A stretch of 64,000 bases of DNA, from positions 31,886,743 to 31,950,742 of the forward strand of contig JAJKFL010000013.1 of assembly GCA_021186555.1 (NCBI GenBank), written 5' to 3'. Both the position numbers and the translations under genes were made by a program. Position 1 is the stretch's first letter. Each line of letters opens with the position of its first letter. The notes below the pieces were generated by a model, which was not told the origin of the DNA, did no database searches, and was given only the letters and a program-made list of their open reading frames with translations. Positions 32,929 to 43,289 of the stretch are shown here, piece by piece. Source of the stretch: Reticulitermes speratus (taxonomy: Eukaryota > Arthropoda > Insecta > Blattodea > Rhinotermitidae).

Positions 32929-33508
32929 ACATCGTGTAGTGCTCTGTGCAAGTTGTACCCCTCGTGTAGTGCTCTGTGCAAGTTGTACCCCCTCGTGTAG
33001 TGCTCTGTGCAAGTCGTACCCCTCGTGTAGTGCTCTGTGCAAGTCGTACCCCTCGTGTAGTGCTCTGTGCAAGTTTTACCCCTCGTGTAGTGCTCTGTGC
33101 AAGTTGTACCCCCTCGTGTAGTGCTCTGTGCAAGTTGTACCCCTCGTGTAGTGTTCTGTGCAAGTCGTATCCCTCGTGTAGTGCTCTGTGCAAGTTGTAC
33201 CCCTCGTGTAGTGCTCTGTGCAAGTTGTACCCCTCGTGTAGTGCTCTGTGCAAGTTGTACCCCTCGTGTAGTGCTCTGTGCAAGTTGTACCCCTCGTGTA
33301 GTGCTCTTTGCAAGTTGTACCCCTCGTGTAGTGCTCTTTGCAAGTTGTACCCCTCGTGTAGTGCTCTGTGCAAGTTGTACCCCTCGTGTAGTGCTCTGTG
33401 CAAGTCGTACCCCTCGTGTAGTGCTCTGTGCAAGTTTTACCCCTCGTGTAGTGCTCTGTACAAGTTGTACCCCTCGTGTAGTGCTCTGTACAAGTCGTAC
33501 CCCTCGTA
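32929..33508. repeat. 30-bp minisatellite, open on both strands
   Basis: About 19 units of CTCGTGTAGTGCTCTGTGCA followed by AGTTGTACCC. The unit is exactly ten codons, so several frames on both strands remain open as decapeptide repeats (VVLCASCTPR on plus, HEGYNLHRAL on minus). Two units have 31 bp. No promoter, splice or start context marks it as a gene. Confidence 0.93.
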
Positions 33509-33680
33509 CTCTCTCCGTAGCTCTGATTGGCTAAAATTCCCTCAAACGTGCTATGTAACCGACACACTTGTTCCTCCCAATCACTTCAGAATTCACCTGA
33601 CCCTTTTTACTCACCATGAAAATCGAGACAGTAGTTCCTCCTCCGAAACGTCGGAACAAACCAGATGAACTACACTGTAT

Positions 33681-33932
33681 TTTTCCCCCCAGTGACGCAA
33701 CAGCACCTAGTGGGCCTGGGCCTCCTCATTATCGAGGCTTCACGATCACACTGAGACACAGTACTCTCAGTAGGACTCCTCTGGACGAGTGATCAGCCCG
33801 ACGCAGATACCTCTATCTAACAACACTCATAAGAGACGGACATCCGTGCCCCCGACGGGATTCGAACCCACCGTCCAACCAAGTGAACGGCCGTAGACCC
33901 ACGCCTTAGACCGCGCGGCCACCGGGACCGGC
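33681..33932 (-). mobile_element. SINE family B, 12-bp target duplication
   Basis: Complete copy with ACTACACTGTAT at 33669-33680 and 33933-33944. The minus-strand head reads GCCGGTCCCGGTGGCCGCGC. The 3' end is at TTTTCCCCCC on the plus strand. Confidence 0.92.
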
Positions 33933-33944
33933 ACTACACTGTAT

Positions 33945-34394
33945 AAAAACCCAAAATATTGCTCCTAACTTACATGAAAACTAATATAACATGTACAAAA
34001 TCAAAATTAAAGCCTTACAGGAAGCCAGTATCCACCCATACGCCGACGATTGGTTTACATTGGAATACTACGCAGAGTCCGATCGCAATTTTAGTGCACA
34101 GCAGCTTGGAGTACGAGAGGAGTGGGGATCGTAGCAAGGGCCGATGCAGAAAGCGAACAGCTATGCTCGCAGCACTATCGCCACTCTTCCTAAAAACATG
34201 AGTTTCCGTTGGTACCACAGTACATAATTTGTATTCCATTTAATGATCTTCTGACATGCAGTACTATATACTATACGCTATTTCACACGCTTGATTGAGG
34301 ATAACTAAATGTCCCTCTCTTGCAGAGTTTCGTAATATACTACGAGTGTTTTGTGTAGGAAATGTTTTTGTTCGGTTAATAGCGGGCAACGATG
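33945..34394. other. No gene seen
   Basis: No recognised coding or repeat structure. Confidence 0.4.
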
Positions 34395-34672
34395 GACCGG
34401 GATAGCTCAGTCGGTGTAGCTACTCGCTACGGGCTGGACGGTCCGGTGATCGAATCCCGGTGGGGGCGAGTTTCCGCACCCTTCCACACAGGCCTTGGGG
34501 CTCACCCAGCCTCCTGTACAATGGGTGCCGGGTCTCTTTCCCGGGGGAAAAGCGGCCAGGGCGTGACGTTGCCACCCACCTCCATCTAGCGCCGAGGTCA
34601 AAGAAAGAGTAGAGCTATACCTCAACTCCCTAGCTGGGCCTTCATGGCGTGTTAGAGGGTGAACTTTACCTT
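34395..34672 (+). mobile_element. SINE family C, complete
   Basis: tRNA-like head GGGATAGCTCAGTCGGTGTA with B-box GTGATCGAATCCCGG. The body carries all landmarks (AGCCTCCTGTACAATGGGTG; GCGCCGAGGTCAAAGAAAGA). No clear flanking duplication. Confidence 0.88.
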
Positions 34673-34679
34673 TCAATAA

Positions 34680-35075
34680 CGTAACAGCTTGTGATCAACT
34701 AACCCGGCACCCCTCTAGTACCTCCTACGGACGAGTCTAAATACAACGACTGAATTGAGTTCTTTTAACAGTGCCGTAAGATTGCGATCAGGTTTTTCTG
34801 ACATGGGTCAGTGGAATAAACGTATTTAGCCACCCAAAGTACGATATTCCTTTACTAAAATAACCTGTCGTATCGCGAACCCTGTTTAAAACGATGTTTC
34901 TTTTTTTGGTGCATTCCTAACAAGAAACTGCAAGACTGCGTCTGTTAACTTCGACATGTCTGTCTGTCCGAACGTGGCACATTGAGGAAGTCTCCGAAAA
35001 GATTTTCATGATACTTCATAATGGAAATTTAACTAACATTTGCAACAATATGTATTATCACCAAATCCTACACAA
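34680..35075. other. No gene seen
   Basis: No recognised coding or repeat structure. Confidence 0.4.
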
Positions 35076-35109
35076 TATTACAACACAATATGCAATCACT
35101 TTACATAAA

Positions 35110-35151
35110 CCCCGACATGTTTCGGTACACTAGTACACCATCTTCAGGGAG
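35110..35151 (-). ncRNA. Hammerhead ribozyme motif, left arm
   Basis: Minus strand: CTCC, CTGAAGA (35141-35147), extra T, six-pair helix II GGTGTA/TGTACC, GAAAC (35119-35123), palindrome ACATGT, triplet GTC (35114-35116), GGGG. Helix I includes one U-G pair. Confidence 0.68.
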
Positions 35152-35364
35152 GGAACACATTTAACACTTAAAACACACAAGCCCAGTTGTTAAAATGTTC
35201 ATTAAACACATTATTATTTGAACCACCACATTTTGACACAGTATGTTGAAGTATGTCTTGTAAAAGTTGTGGGTGCACTGAAGATTTTCTTTCACTGGTA
35301 AGTGACTTCACTTAAACAATTTCTTCACTTCACAACTTCACTTATTTTTAGTGTTAAACGTGCT

Positions 35365-35406
35365 CCCCCTGAAGATGGTGTACCAGTACACTGAAACATG
35401 TCGGGG
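35365..35406 (+). ncRNA. Hammerhead ribozyme motif, right arm
   Basis: CCCC (35365-35368)/GGGG (35403-35406) helix I is perfect. CTGAAGA (35369-35375), extra T, helix II GGTGTAC/GTACACT, GAAAC (35393-35397), palindrome ACATGT, triplet GTC (35400-35402). One of the best-preserved cores. Confidence 0.72.
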
Positions 35407-35671
35407 TTTATGTAAAGTGACTGCATATTGTGTTTTAACGTGGTGTACTAGTTGGCGTTAATATAGATTGTTGTAATATACGCACGTACACGGTATGGAC
35501 AGTGTTAAATTCACTAAAATTTGTCCACAAGTTGAAGTTTTATTTAAGGTCCAGCAATAATAACAAATCGTACATGAGTTTTCGCTTCCGTCTCGAAAGA
35601 AGTCACTAAATAACTATCGGAAAGAAGGCTGTATAGACAACTGAACACAGATATGTCATGCCCAATACGGG

Positions 35672-35945
35672 GGTTTTCAACGCGGAGGCCCGGGTTTGAT
35701 CCCGGGGTCAGTCCATGTGGGATTTGTGGTGGACAAAGTGGCACTGGGACAGGTTTTTTCCCGAGTACTTCGGTTTTTTCCTGTCAATTTCATTCCACCG
35801 GTGCTCCATTACTTGGAAAAATGAAAAAATCATCTTTCTCTTCATCTTCATCACAGGGTTGCACAATAAGCCTTAAGGCTGCGGTGCGTTTCCTTCACTC
35901 CGACGGTTGTTGAGTCTGCGGTGCGTCCGAAGCGTCTGCTGCTCC
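35672..35945 (+). mobile_element. SINE family D, head truncated
   Basis: Starts within the head (AACGCGGAGGCCCGGGTTTG) and continues through GGGATTTGTGGTGGACAAAG, GAGTACTTCGG and CACAGGGTTGCACAATAAGC. Confidence 0.85.
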
Positions 35946-35970
35946 TACGGTTGTTGAGGTACAGGTACAA

Positions 35971-36256
35971 GGTAAGGTTTCCTCTGTTCACGTCATGAAG
36001 GCTTATAGGGGGAGTAGAGGTATAGCTCCACTCATTCTTAAACTCGGCACTAGGTCAAGATGAGTGGTTAACTTCAGGCCCCTGCCGCTTTGCCCCCGCG
36101 AAGGAACCCCAGTATTCTTTAATTAGGAGGCCAAGTTGTTCCCAGAGCCGGTCTGGACGTTTTGGAGAAGAGGAAAAGTTCTTGCTGTGCCGGGATTTGA
36201 ACCCCAGACTGTCCACTCCGAAGCCTAGTCGCTATACCGTCTACGCAACTCCACCT
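35971..36256 (-). mobile_element. SINE family C, diverged but complete
   Basis: Body landmarks TAGCTCCACTCATTCTTAAA and GGTCTGGACG. Head with CCGGGATTTGAACCCC and GTCGCTATACCGTCTACGCAA. Confidence 0.78.
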
Positions 36257-36678
36257 CTCACGCGGGTCGATGTGATGAAACAAAAGGGATTTTTATGCTG
36301 TGTCATCTCTGAACATCCGGATGTAAAAGTCAGTCGAAATCCTACCTCCATGTTCTCTACAGGCATTCATGTTATGTTTTGTGTGGTCTGTACATGCATA
36401 GCGATCATACCAGCGTTCAAGGATACGTTTAACGATTTATTTACGATAAAGATTATAAGTATGAGACACTGAGCGGTGCAGAAAAACAACTTTTAAACCT
36501 ACGGCAGTGTTGTGAGACTTGGAAGTTCTTACAGCGGTGTTGCTGAAGCCGCGTCTTTGGGCGAGGTGTCACCACGGCGACATCCCACAAGACTTGACCC
36601 TTCTGCGTCAGTGATGAGGGACCTTTTGGGCACGAGGACCACATGAAGATACAAAATGTTTGCGGGCCACAATATGTT

Positions 36679-36968
36679 GCCCCGGGATAGCGCAGTCGGT
36701 ATAGTGACTCGCTACGGGCTGGAAGGTCCGGGGATCGAATCCCGGTTGGGGCGAGATTTTCCACACCCGTTCACACCGGCCCTGGGGCCCACCCAGCCTC
36801 CTGTACGAATACCGGGTCTCTCTTTCCGGGGGTAAAGCGGGCGGGGCGTGGCGTTGACCACCCACTCCTATCTAGCACCGAGGTTAAAGAAAGAGTAGAG
36901 CTATACCTCTACTCCCCCTCTGGGCCTTCGTGGCATGTTCTAGGGAGAACTTTACTTTATTTTTACTT
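36679..36968 (+). mobile_element. SINE family C, complete
   Basis: Head CCGGGATAGCGCAGTCGGTA with B-box GGATCGAATCCCGG, full body, and 3' end GAACTTTACTTTATTTTTAC. Confidence 0.88.
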
Positions 36969-36983
36969 AAGTATTACTAATGA

Positions 36984-37249
36984 GCCGATCCCAGTGGCCG
37001 CGCGTCTAAGGCGTGGGTCTACGGCCGCTCGCTTGGTTGGATTGTGGGTTCGAATCCCGCCTAGGGCATGGCATGGATGTCTGTGTCTTGTGAGTTGTGT
37101 GTTGTCAGGTAGAGGTCTCTGCGACGGGCTGGTCCCTCGTCCAGAGGAGTCCTACCGAGTGTGGTGTGTCTAAAAAGTGTGATCGTGAAGCCTTGGTGAT
37201 GAGGAGGCCTAGGCCCCCAAGGGGCGGACGAGCCAGTGGGAAAAAAATA
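36984..37249 (+). mobile_element. SINE family B, complete, 11-bp target duplication
   Basis: Runs from GCCGATCCCAGTGGCCGCGC to an A7 tail, flanked by ATTACTAATGA at 36973-36983 and 37250-37260. It confirms both ends and the poly-A tail of the family. Confidence 0.92.
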
Positions 37250-37530
37250 ATTACTAATGATAATATCCTGTCGTCAATAGTGCCAACATTTGGACTGTAA
37301 TACTTATTGGAAAATCAGCCTTAAAAAGTTTAGTCTTAGACTGTGACTGAGGACACAGTAGCGATGAAAGAGGCAGACGTCTACGACAGAAGCACTTCTA
37401 GACAAATACTGTGTTGCCAAGTACTTGCTGAATTTCACGTTGTGTTCACCGTACATCTTGACATTAATTTTCAGATTTTTTAACCAAGAATGCACTTTTT
37501 TATTTTTATTTTCGTATTTCTGTTCAATTC

Positions 37531-37573
37531 ACCCTACATATGTTTCGGCCGTAACTCGGCCATCATCACGGTA
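37531..37573 (-). ncRNA. Hammerhead-like motif, left arm, C3G
   Basis: Minus strand: ACC, GTGATGA (37563-37569), extra T, helix II GGCC/GGCC with loop GAGTTAC, GAAAC (37542-37546), palindrome ACATATGT, triplet GTA, GGGT. All but core C3 is intact. Confidence 0.5.
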
Positions 37574-38092
37574 CATTGATAAGTTCACTTCACAGTTCAC
37601 TGGTCCATTTGCTATTATCACAGAAGCGTTACACAGTTTAAGGCTACTATTTACATTAACAATCACCAGTATACACAATTTCTTCAAGCAGTTTCTTGAA
37701 ATGTCTCGGTGTATATAGTATTTGTCTGGCGTTTGAAGTATATAGTATAGCACTATATATTGTGAATATGAGCACTGTGTCCTCAACATCTATACAAGAC
37801 CAACTGCCAGCAATTTTAACAATTGTAACAATTTTTAGTAATAATAATTTTAGTAAGTTTAAAGATTTCAACAACTACCAACGACATAGTGCTCTATATT
37901 CACAATATATAGTGCTATACTATACACTTCAAACGCCAGACAAATACTATATACACCAAGACATTTCAAGAAACTACTTGAAGAAATTGTGTATACTGGT
38001 GATTGTTAATGTAAATAGTAGCCTTAAACGTGTAACGGTTGCTGTGATAATACCAAATGGACCAGTGAACAGTGAAGTGAACTTATCAACGT

Positions 38093-38134
38093 ACCGTGAT
38101 GATGGCCGAGTTACGGATGAAACATGTGTAGGGT
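38093..38134 (+). ncRNA. Hammerhead-like motif, right arm, C3G
   Basis: ACC, GTGATGA (38096-38102), GAAAC (38119-38123), GTA, GGGT (38131-38134). Helix II has lost pairing on one side (GGAT before GAAAC). Confidence 0.45.
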
Positions 38135-38567
38135 GAATTGAACAGAAATACGAAAATAAAAAGTGCATTTGTTGGTTAAAAAATTGAAAATCCAAGTACT
38201 TGCATTTAGCCACCACTTTACTTTGCGGTTCCTAAACCTATAAGCAACAAAGCCAAGTAATGCCATAGTTACTTTCCTGTGATATGGGAACTTCTGTTTA
38301 TGTATTAGTATGAAAAGTATGTCTTATTGTTAATAATACAACGTACAACTGAGTAGCATTTTTGTAAGAGTGCGAAATAAATACATATTCGTCGAATTTC
38401 ATCTTTCTTGTTCCATGTTTCTGAAATCAGATCGCATTTTGCTCATCGCTGTTCTAAGTGGAAGTTTCCCCCTGTGTTTAATTCACCACAACGCGATGAA
38501 TACGAGGACAGTGCAGGTATTAGAACTTAGTCCTTTTGCATTACTGGAATGAATTTTGTTCTCCCAA

Positions 38568-38650
38568 AGGCCGTGCTATGGCCCAGGCGGTTAGTCACAC
38601 GAATCTTATCGCGGAGGACCGGGTTTGATCTCCGGTCAATCCGTATGAGA
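38568..38650 (+). mobile_element. SINE family D, 5' half
   Basis: Head GGCCGTGCTATGGCCCAGGC and diverged B-box GGTTTGATCTCCGG, ending at CCGTATGAGA. Its 3' half continues at 41371 after the LINE insertion. Confidence 0.8.
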
Positions 38651-38674
38651 TATTATTATTATTATTTACTGCAA

Positions 38675-39648
38675 TTGGGTTTTCACCCGGTGGCAGTAGT
38701 CCTTACACTAGTACACACAATACAAATGTTTTCACCCGGTGGCAGTAGTCCTTACACTAGTACACACAATACAAATGTTTTCACCCGGTGGCAGTAGTCC
38801 TTACACTAGTACACACAATACAAATGTTTTCACCCGGTGGCAGTAGTCCTTACACTAGTACACACAATACAAATGTTTTCACCCGGTGGCAGTAGTCCTT
38901 ACACTAGTACACACAATACAAATGTTTTCACCCGGTGGCAGTAGTCCTTACACTAGTACACACAATACAAATTTTTCACCCGGTGGCAGTAGTCCTTACA
39001 CTAGTACACACAATACAAATGTTTTCACCCGGTGGCAGTAGTCCTTACACTAGTACACACAATACAAATGTTTTCACCGTGGCAGTAGTCTTACACTAGT
39101 ACACACAATACAAATGTTTCACCGGTGGCAGTAGTCCTTACACTAGTACACACAATACAAAGTTTTCACCTGGCAGTAGTCCTTACACTAGTACACACAA
39201 TTACAAATGTTTTCACCCGGTGGCAGTAGTCCTTACACTAGTTACACACAATACAAATGTTTTCACCCGGTGGCAAGTAGTCCTTACACTATAACACAAT
39301 ACAAATGTTTTCACCGGTGCAGTAGTCCTTACACTAGTACACACAATACAAATGTTTTCACCCGGTGGCAGTAGCCTTACACTAGTACACACAATACAAA
39401 TGTTTTCACCCGGTGGCAGTAGTCCTTACACTAGTACACACAATACAAATGTTTTCACCGGTGGCAGTAGTCCTTACACTAGTACACACAATACAAATGT
39501 TTTCACCCGGTGGCAGTAGTCCTTACACTAGTACACACAATACAAATGTTTTCACCCGGTGGCAGTAGTCCTTACACTAGTACACACAATATAAATGTTT
39601 TCACCCGGTGGCAGTAGTCCTTACACTAGTACACACAATACAAATGGA
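38675..39648. repeat. 49-bp minisatellite within the LINE 3' region
   Basis: About 20 units of ACACACAATACAAATGTTTT followed by CACCCGGTGGCAGTAGTCCTTACACTAGT. Units at 39060-39330 have many single-base deletions, while the outer units are nearly identical. Confidence 0.93.
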
Positions 39649-40109
39649 AATATAATATACATAAAAGTTACAATACAAAACAAACTATACACAATTACAA
39701 AACAATACATACAGTAAATACAAGTACACACATTAGAACACCATCCACACATTAAAAAAACATCCACACCTTAACAAAAAATCCACTCCTTAACAAAAAC
39801 ATCCACACCTTACAAAAACACCCACACACAATACAAACAAAACACACGCACATTACAAAAAAAAACCCACACATTAAATAATACAAAAACATCAAAACAC
39901 ACATACTGCAAAAAGAAAGAGTTGTTAAGCCTAACCTAAAACCTAACGTAAATGAATCAGAGTTAAAAGTAATTTCGTATACCAAGCAATGAGTCAAGCA
40001 CTATACAAAAATAAAATTCCATGTTTTCAAAAAATGATACACACACATTTCAATTGCACCTTCACTTCACTACGCTTATATACACATCACGGCATTCCCC
40101 GTTTTGCCT

Positions 40110-41370
40110 CCCTTTACTTTACTTCACTTCACTTATCACTTTCCTAACCCTCTTCCTAAAAATACTCGGCTTAAAAGGGAAAGTCCCTAAAGCATCTGCA
40201 GGTAGTTTGTTCCAGAGTTGGATGGTCCTATTTACAAAGGAAGATTTCCCGATATCCGTCCTTTGCTTCCTTCCGATTGTGATCAACCCTGCTCAGATAG
40301 TGTGGCCTTTGTAATCTGTCACCTATAGCCTTCCAAGCCCGTTCGCCAGTGTACGCTTTGAAGAGAGCACATAAGCGTGCTGTCTTTCTGCGCTGCGCCA
40401 AAGTTTCCCAGTTCAAATCGGTCGTATAATTTGCAAATTTAGCCGCTTTCTGTTGTACCCGGTCTAACGCATTTATCTGTCCCTCCCTGTATGGATCCCA
40501 GCAAGCAGCCCCATACTCAAGAATAGGACGCACTAGTGACGTGTAGGCTAAACTTTTAGTATTACTATTTCCCTTTTTGAGAATACGCATTATGAAATGA
40601 AGTGCCTTCCAAGCTTTTCTCACCGTGTAATTTACTTGTTCAGCCCAGCTTAAATCGCTGCGTAAGATTATTCCCAAGTATTTACAACTGCTCACTTCCG
40701 GAATTACTTCGTCCCGTAACAAGTAGCCTAGTGGATCCTTCACCCGGGCTCTCGTGAAACTAACTGCCTGACTTTACCTGAACTTATTTTCATCTCATTT
40801 TCAACCGCCCACTCCCCCAGTCTGTCCAGATCTATCTGCAACGTTTTTATGTAATTTTTATTTACAATTTGCCTATATATTACACAGTCGTCTGCGAAAA
40901 GTCTAATAGTTGAGTCAATGTTCCTCCAAATGTCATCAACGTACGCTAGAAACAGAAGTGGGCCCAATACACTTCCTTGCGGTACACCTGACGTTACTCT
41001 GACCTCCTCTGATAATTGCCCTCCTACCCTGACTGTCTGCGTACGACCCAAAAGGAATTCTCTTATCCATACAACTACCCTAAAATCCACGCCCGAGGCC
41101 GCAATTTTCGCAAGCAGCCGATCATGAGGAACTAAATCGAAAGCCTTCGAAAAATCTATTACAATAGCGTCTACCCTGTCTCCATTATCCAGAGAGTCGG
41201 CAATGTCCTGGCAAACCGTGATTACTTGACTTTCACACGAATATCCCGGCCTGAAACCGTGTTGACCATCGTATAACCAATCATTTTTATCCCAGACCTG
41301 CCTTAGATACGATGCTATAACGTGCTCCATTTGCTTGCAGACCACCGAGGTTAAGCTGACTGGTCTATAA
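40110..41370 (-). pseudogene. Reverse transcriptase of a CR1/L2-like LINE
   Basis: Minus-strand reading begins within the RT fingers (RPVSLTSVVCKQMEHVI), then HGFRPGYSCESQ, the first catalytic aspartate in DAIVIDFSKAFD, SGVPQGSVLGPLLF, and the catalytic FADD in TIRLFADDCVIYR. A one-base frameshift near 40755 separates this from the continuation SCKYLGIILRSDLSWAEQVN, RRKTARLCALFKAYTGERAW and, after another break near 40230, SFVNRTIQLWNKLPADAL. The order and motifs are those of CR1/L2-type non-LTR retrotransposons. The endonuclease and N-terminal RT are absent. It copies its own RNA at a nicked genomic target when intact. This copy is dead. Jockey-group assignment is a possible alternative. Confidence 0.82.
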
Positions 41371-41470
41371 TTTGTGGTGGACGTTGTGGTAGAGGGACAG
41401 TTTTTCTCCGAGAACTTCAGTTTTCCTCTGTCAGCATCATTTCATCAATGCTGCATACTGATTTACGCGT
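41371..41470 (+). mobile_element. SINE family D, 3' half
   Basis: Continues the copy at 38568: TTTGTGGTGGACGTTGTGGT and CCGAGAACTTCAGTTTTCC, then GCTGCATACTGATT. Confidence 0.7.
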
Positions 41471-41928
41471 TCAGGCTACTTTTATCAGAAGGACAAGCGG
41501 GCGAAGCGTGGAAACTTTCCAACAAAGCGAAAAAACACGTCCCTTTGTGTTATTTTGTTTCCTATACCCTTCACAACTAATACATAATTTGCTTATTAAG
41601 TTTCAGTACATTAGGACCAATTTTAAAAATGTACTTGCATTCCGTTACGTCTTATTTGGCCAGTCGGCGAGCCCTGTAGCTATATTGCACGAAATGTGTT
41701 CGTTCAAACAGCGACTTGTGAAACATTTGATCTGAACTTTCACAAAATACAAGTGACGAGGTTTCGCGAGTCGAAGTTCGCGCCACGCACTCATGGCTCG
41801 CGCTGGCGTGACTCCGTGATTGTCTGATAAACGTGATGGTTAGGCGTGGATTACATGGGACTACTTTACACGCTACCCGCCAGCTAGTGAGCGAGCAGCT
41901 AGTAAACTAGCCACGCCTATTACACGTA

Positions 41929-42426
41929 AGGTAAGGTAAAGTTCTGTCTAGAACAGGTCATGAAGGCCCAGAGAGGGAGTAGAGGTATAGCTCTACTCTT
42001 TCTTTAACCTCGGCGCTAGATGGGGGTGGGTGGTCAACTCCACGCCCCGGCCGCTATACCTCCGGGAAAGAGACCCGGTACCCATTGTATAGGAGGCTGG
42101 GTGGGCCCCAGGGCCGGTCTGGACGGGTGCGAAAAATCTCGCCCCCACCGGGATGTTTTTTTTTTTTGCCTGTCCGGGGTTTTTTTTTCCTTTGATCCAT
42201 TTTTGTACTGTTTAAATCCTATCGTCCTTCATGTCACTTTACGTTCCATATTACTGTCCTTACAACACAAACATCCATGCTCCCGGTGGGATTCGAATCC
42301 ACGATCCCAGTAAGCGAGCGGCCGAAGACCCACGCCTTAGACCGCGCGGCCACTGGGATCGGCATTCGATCCCCGGACCGTCGAGCTCGTAGCGAGTTGC
42401 TATACCGACTGAGCTATCCCGGCCCT
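41929..42426 (-). mobile_element. SINE family C split by a SINE-B copy
   Basis: SINE-C body (41929-42154) and head (42364-42426) are separated by SINE-B. A 15-bp duplication CGCCTATTACACGTA / CGCCTATTAAACGTA (one mismatch) flanks the whole. The interruption is at the B-box: left CCACCGGGAT, right ATTCGATCCCCGG. Confidence 0.9.
42155..42363 (-). mobile_element. SINE-B, long 3' module, inside SINE-C
   Basis: Full minus-strand SINE-B with the GGATCAAAGG and CCCCGGACAGGC 3' module and a plain poly-A tail. It lies at the same host position as the copy at 31245, but with a different tail and a slightly different junction. Confidence 0.88.
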
Positions 42427-42771
42427 CGCCTATTAAACGTAGGAATGAAAAAGCTGGGCAGTCAGCTGCTAGCGCTTTAGTTCTTTCAGAGACGAACTGA
42501 AGAATTTCAGTAGTTTATTACAAGCTGCTTACTAACCGTATCAAATACATAGCGAGGTAACATGTGGGACAGTGAACTAGCTATCGAGAAGCGAGTAAAG
42601 TTGAACTGATTTCAACTTCACTCACTCGGATTTACTAGCCAGAGAGTTTACTCGCTTTTGTAATTAGACAAGGCGAGTATAAGCCGCTAGTGAACTCGCT
42701 GGCGAGTAGCGTGTAAAGTAGCCCCGTGTAATCCACGTCTTAGCGACTGTCGTGTGTTTGGTGTTCTAGAC

Positions 42772-43279
42772 CAGCGGTATTCAACCCTTTTTGTTCGCGT
42801 ACCCCACATATAATTTCTCTTCAACTTTGTACCCCCAAAGTTGTTGGTGCATAATTCAAGTTATACATAGTATATAATCTACATCTAAAATAAGTTAAAT
42901 AAATTACATCCAAAATAATGTATTAAATAATAAGATTTAAATGAAAAAAAGGAGAATCAAGCTATTAAATAACAAATATATTATTGCCTATCATATAAAA
43001 ATTAATAAAGGAACAAAGGTATTTTAGCAAAGCAAAATTATATGCACTATGTGGAATAAAATGAAGCTAGCCGCTCAGATAACAATCGCATAAAGGGGGA
43101 GAGAGAGAGAGAGAGAGAAGAGAGCGCTCCCAAATCGCATGTCCTTACATCCGGGTCTCTTGTGGCTAACCCTAAATCTGACCGAGATTTTCAGTGTTTA
43201 TCATGAAATAATGTATATATTATTTTAATTTTACGTACCCCCTAAGATGTCCTCGCGTACCCCAGGTTGAATACCACTT
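42772..43279. mobile_element. hAT-type MITE
   Basis: Third copy of the family at 12282. Left end CAGCGGTATTCAACC. The right end GGTTGAATACCACTT has its last base changed. Flanks TTCTAGAC/TTCTAGTG agree at six of eight bases. The interior, with the GA run at about 43085-43120, is collinear with the first copy. Confidence 0.82.
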
Positions 43280-43289
43280 TTCTAGTGCA

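Larger units (their letters stand above)
35080..35450. mobile_element. Foldback element with a hammerhead in each arm
   Basis: Inverted arms (left CACAATATGCAATCACTTTA, right TAAAGTGACTGCATATTGTG) each carry a hammerhead. The right arm seems to contain an extra 35-40 bp outside GCATATTGTGTT. The target duplication was not found. Confidence 0.78.
37429..38191. mobile_element. Large foldback element with a hammerhead in each arm
   Basis: Arms of about 320 bp, inverted (left AATTTCTTCAAGCAGTTTCT, right AGAAACTACTTGAAGAAATT), with a central loop of about 130 bp. A perfect 12-bp duplication CCAAGTACTTGC lies at 37417-37428 and 38192-38203. Both hammerheads share a C-to-G change at core position 3. 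No protein is encoded. Confidence 0.88.
38651..41370 (-). mobile_element. CR1/L2-like LINE, 5'-truncated, inside SINE-D
   Basis: In the minus orientation it starts inside the reverse-transcriptase domain (41370), runs through the C-terminal region, an A/T-rich 3' region (39650-40110) and a 49-bp tandem array, and ends with an ATA-type simple tail (38651-38667). Both flanks are halves of one SINE-D copy: GTATGAGA on the left and TTTGTGGTGG on the right. The insertion is therefore younger than that SINE. Confidence 0.8.
41843..42739. mobile_element. PIF/Harbinger-like MITE hosting a SINE composite
   Basis: Long inverted ends (left GGCGTGGATTACATGGGACT, right end reading inward GACGTGGATTACACGGGGCT) that continue through ACTTTACACGCTAC. 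TTA lies on both sides (41840-41842, 42740-42742). A three-base TTA duplication suggests PIF/Harbinger, but no transposase is present to confirm it. The SINE-C/SINE-B composite at 41929-42426 is nested within. Confidence 0.75.

Noticed and set aside
33600-33660. Hammerhead-like CCGAAACGTCGG
   Set aside because: The 5' core reads ATGAAAA and helix II does not form. At most it is a remote relic.
16162-42426. Functional tRNA genes (several tRNA-like heads with A and B boxes)
   Set aside because: The heads do not close into full cloverleaves with intact acceptor stems. They are followed by SINE bodies, poly-A tails and target duplications.
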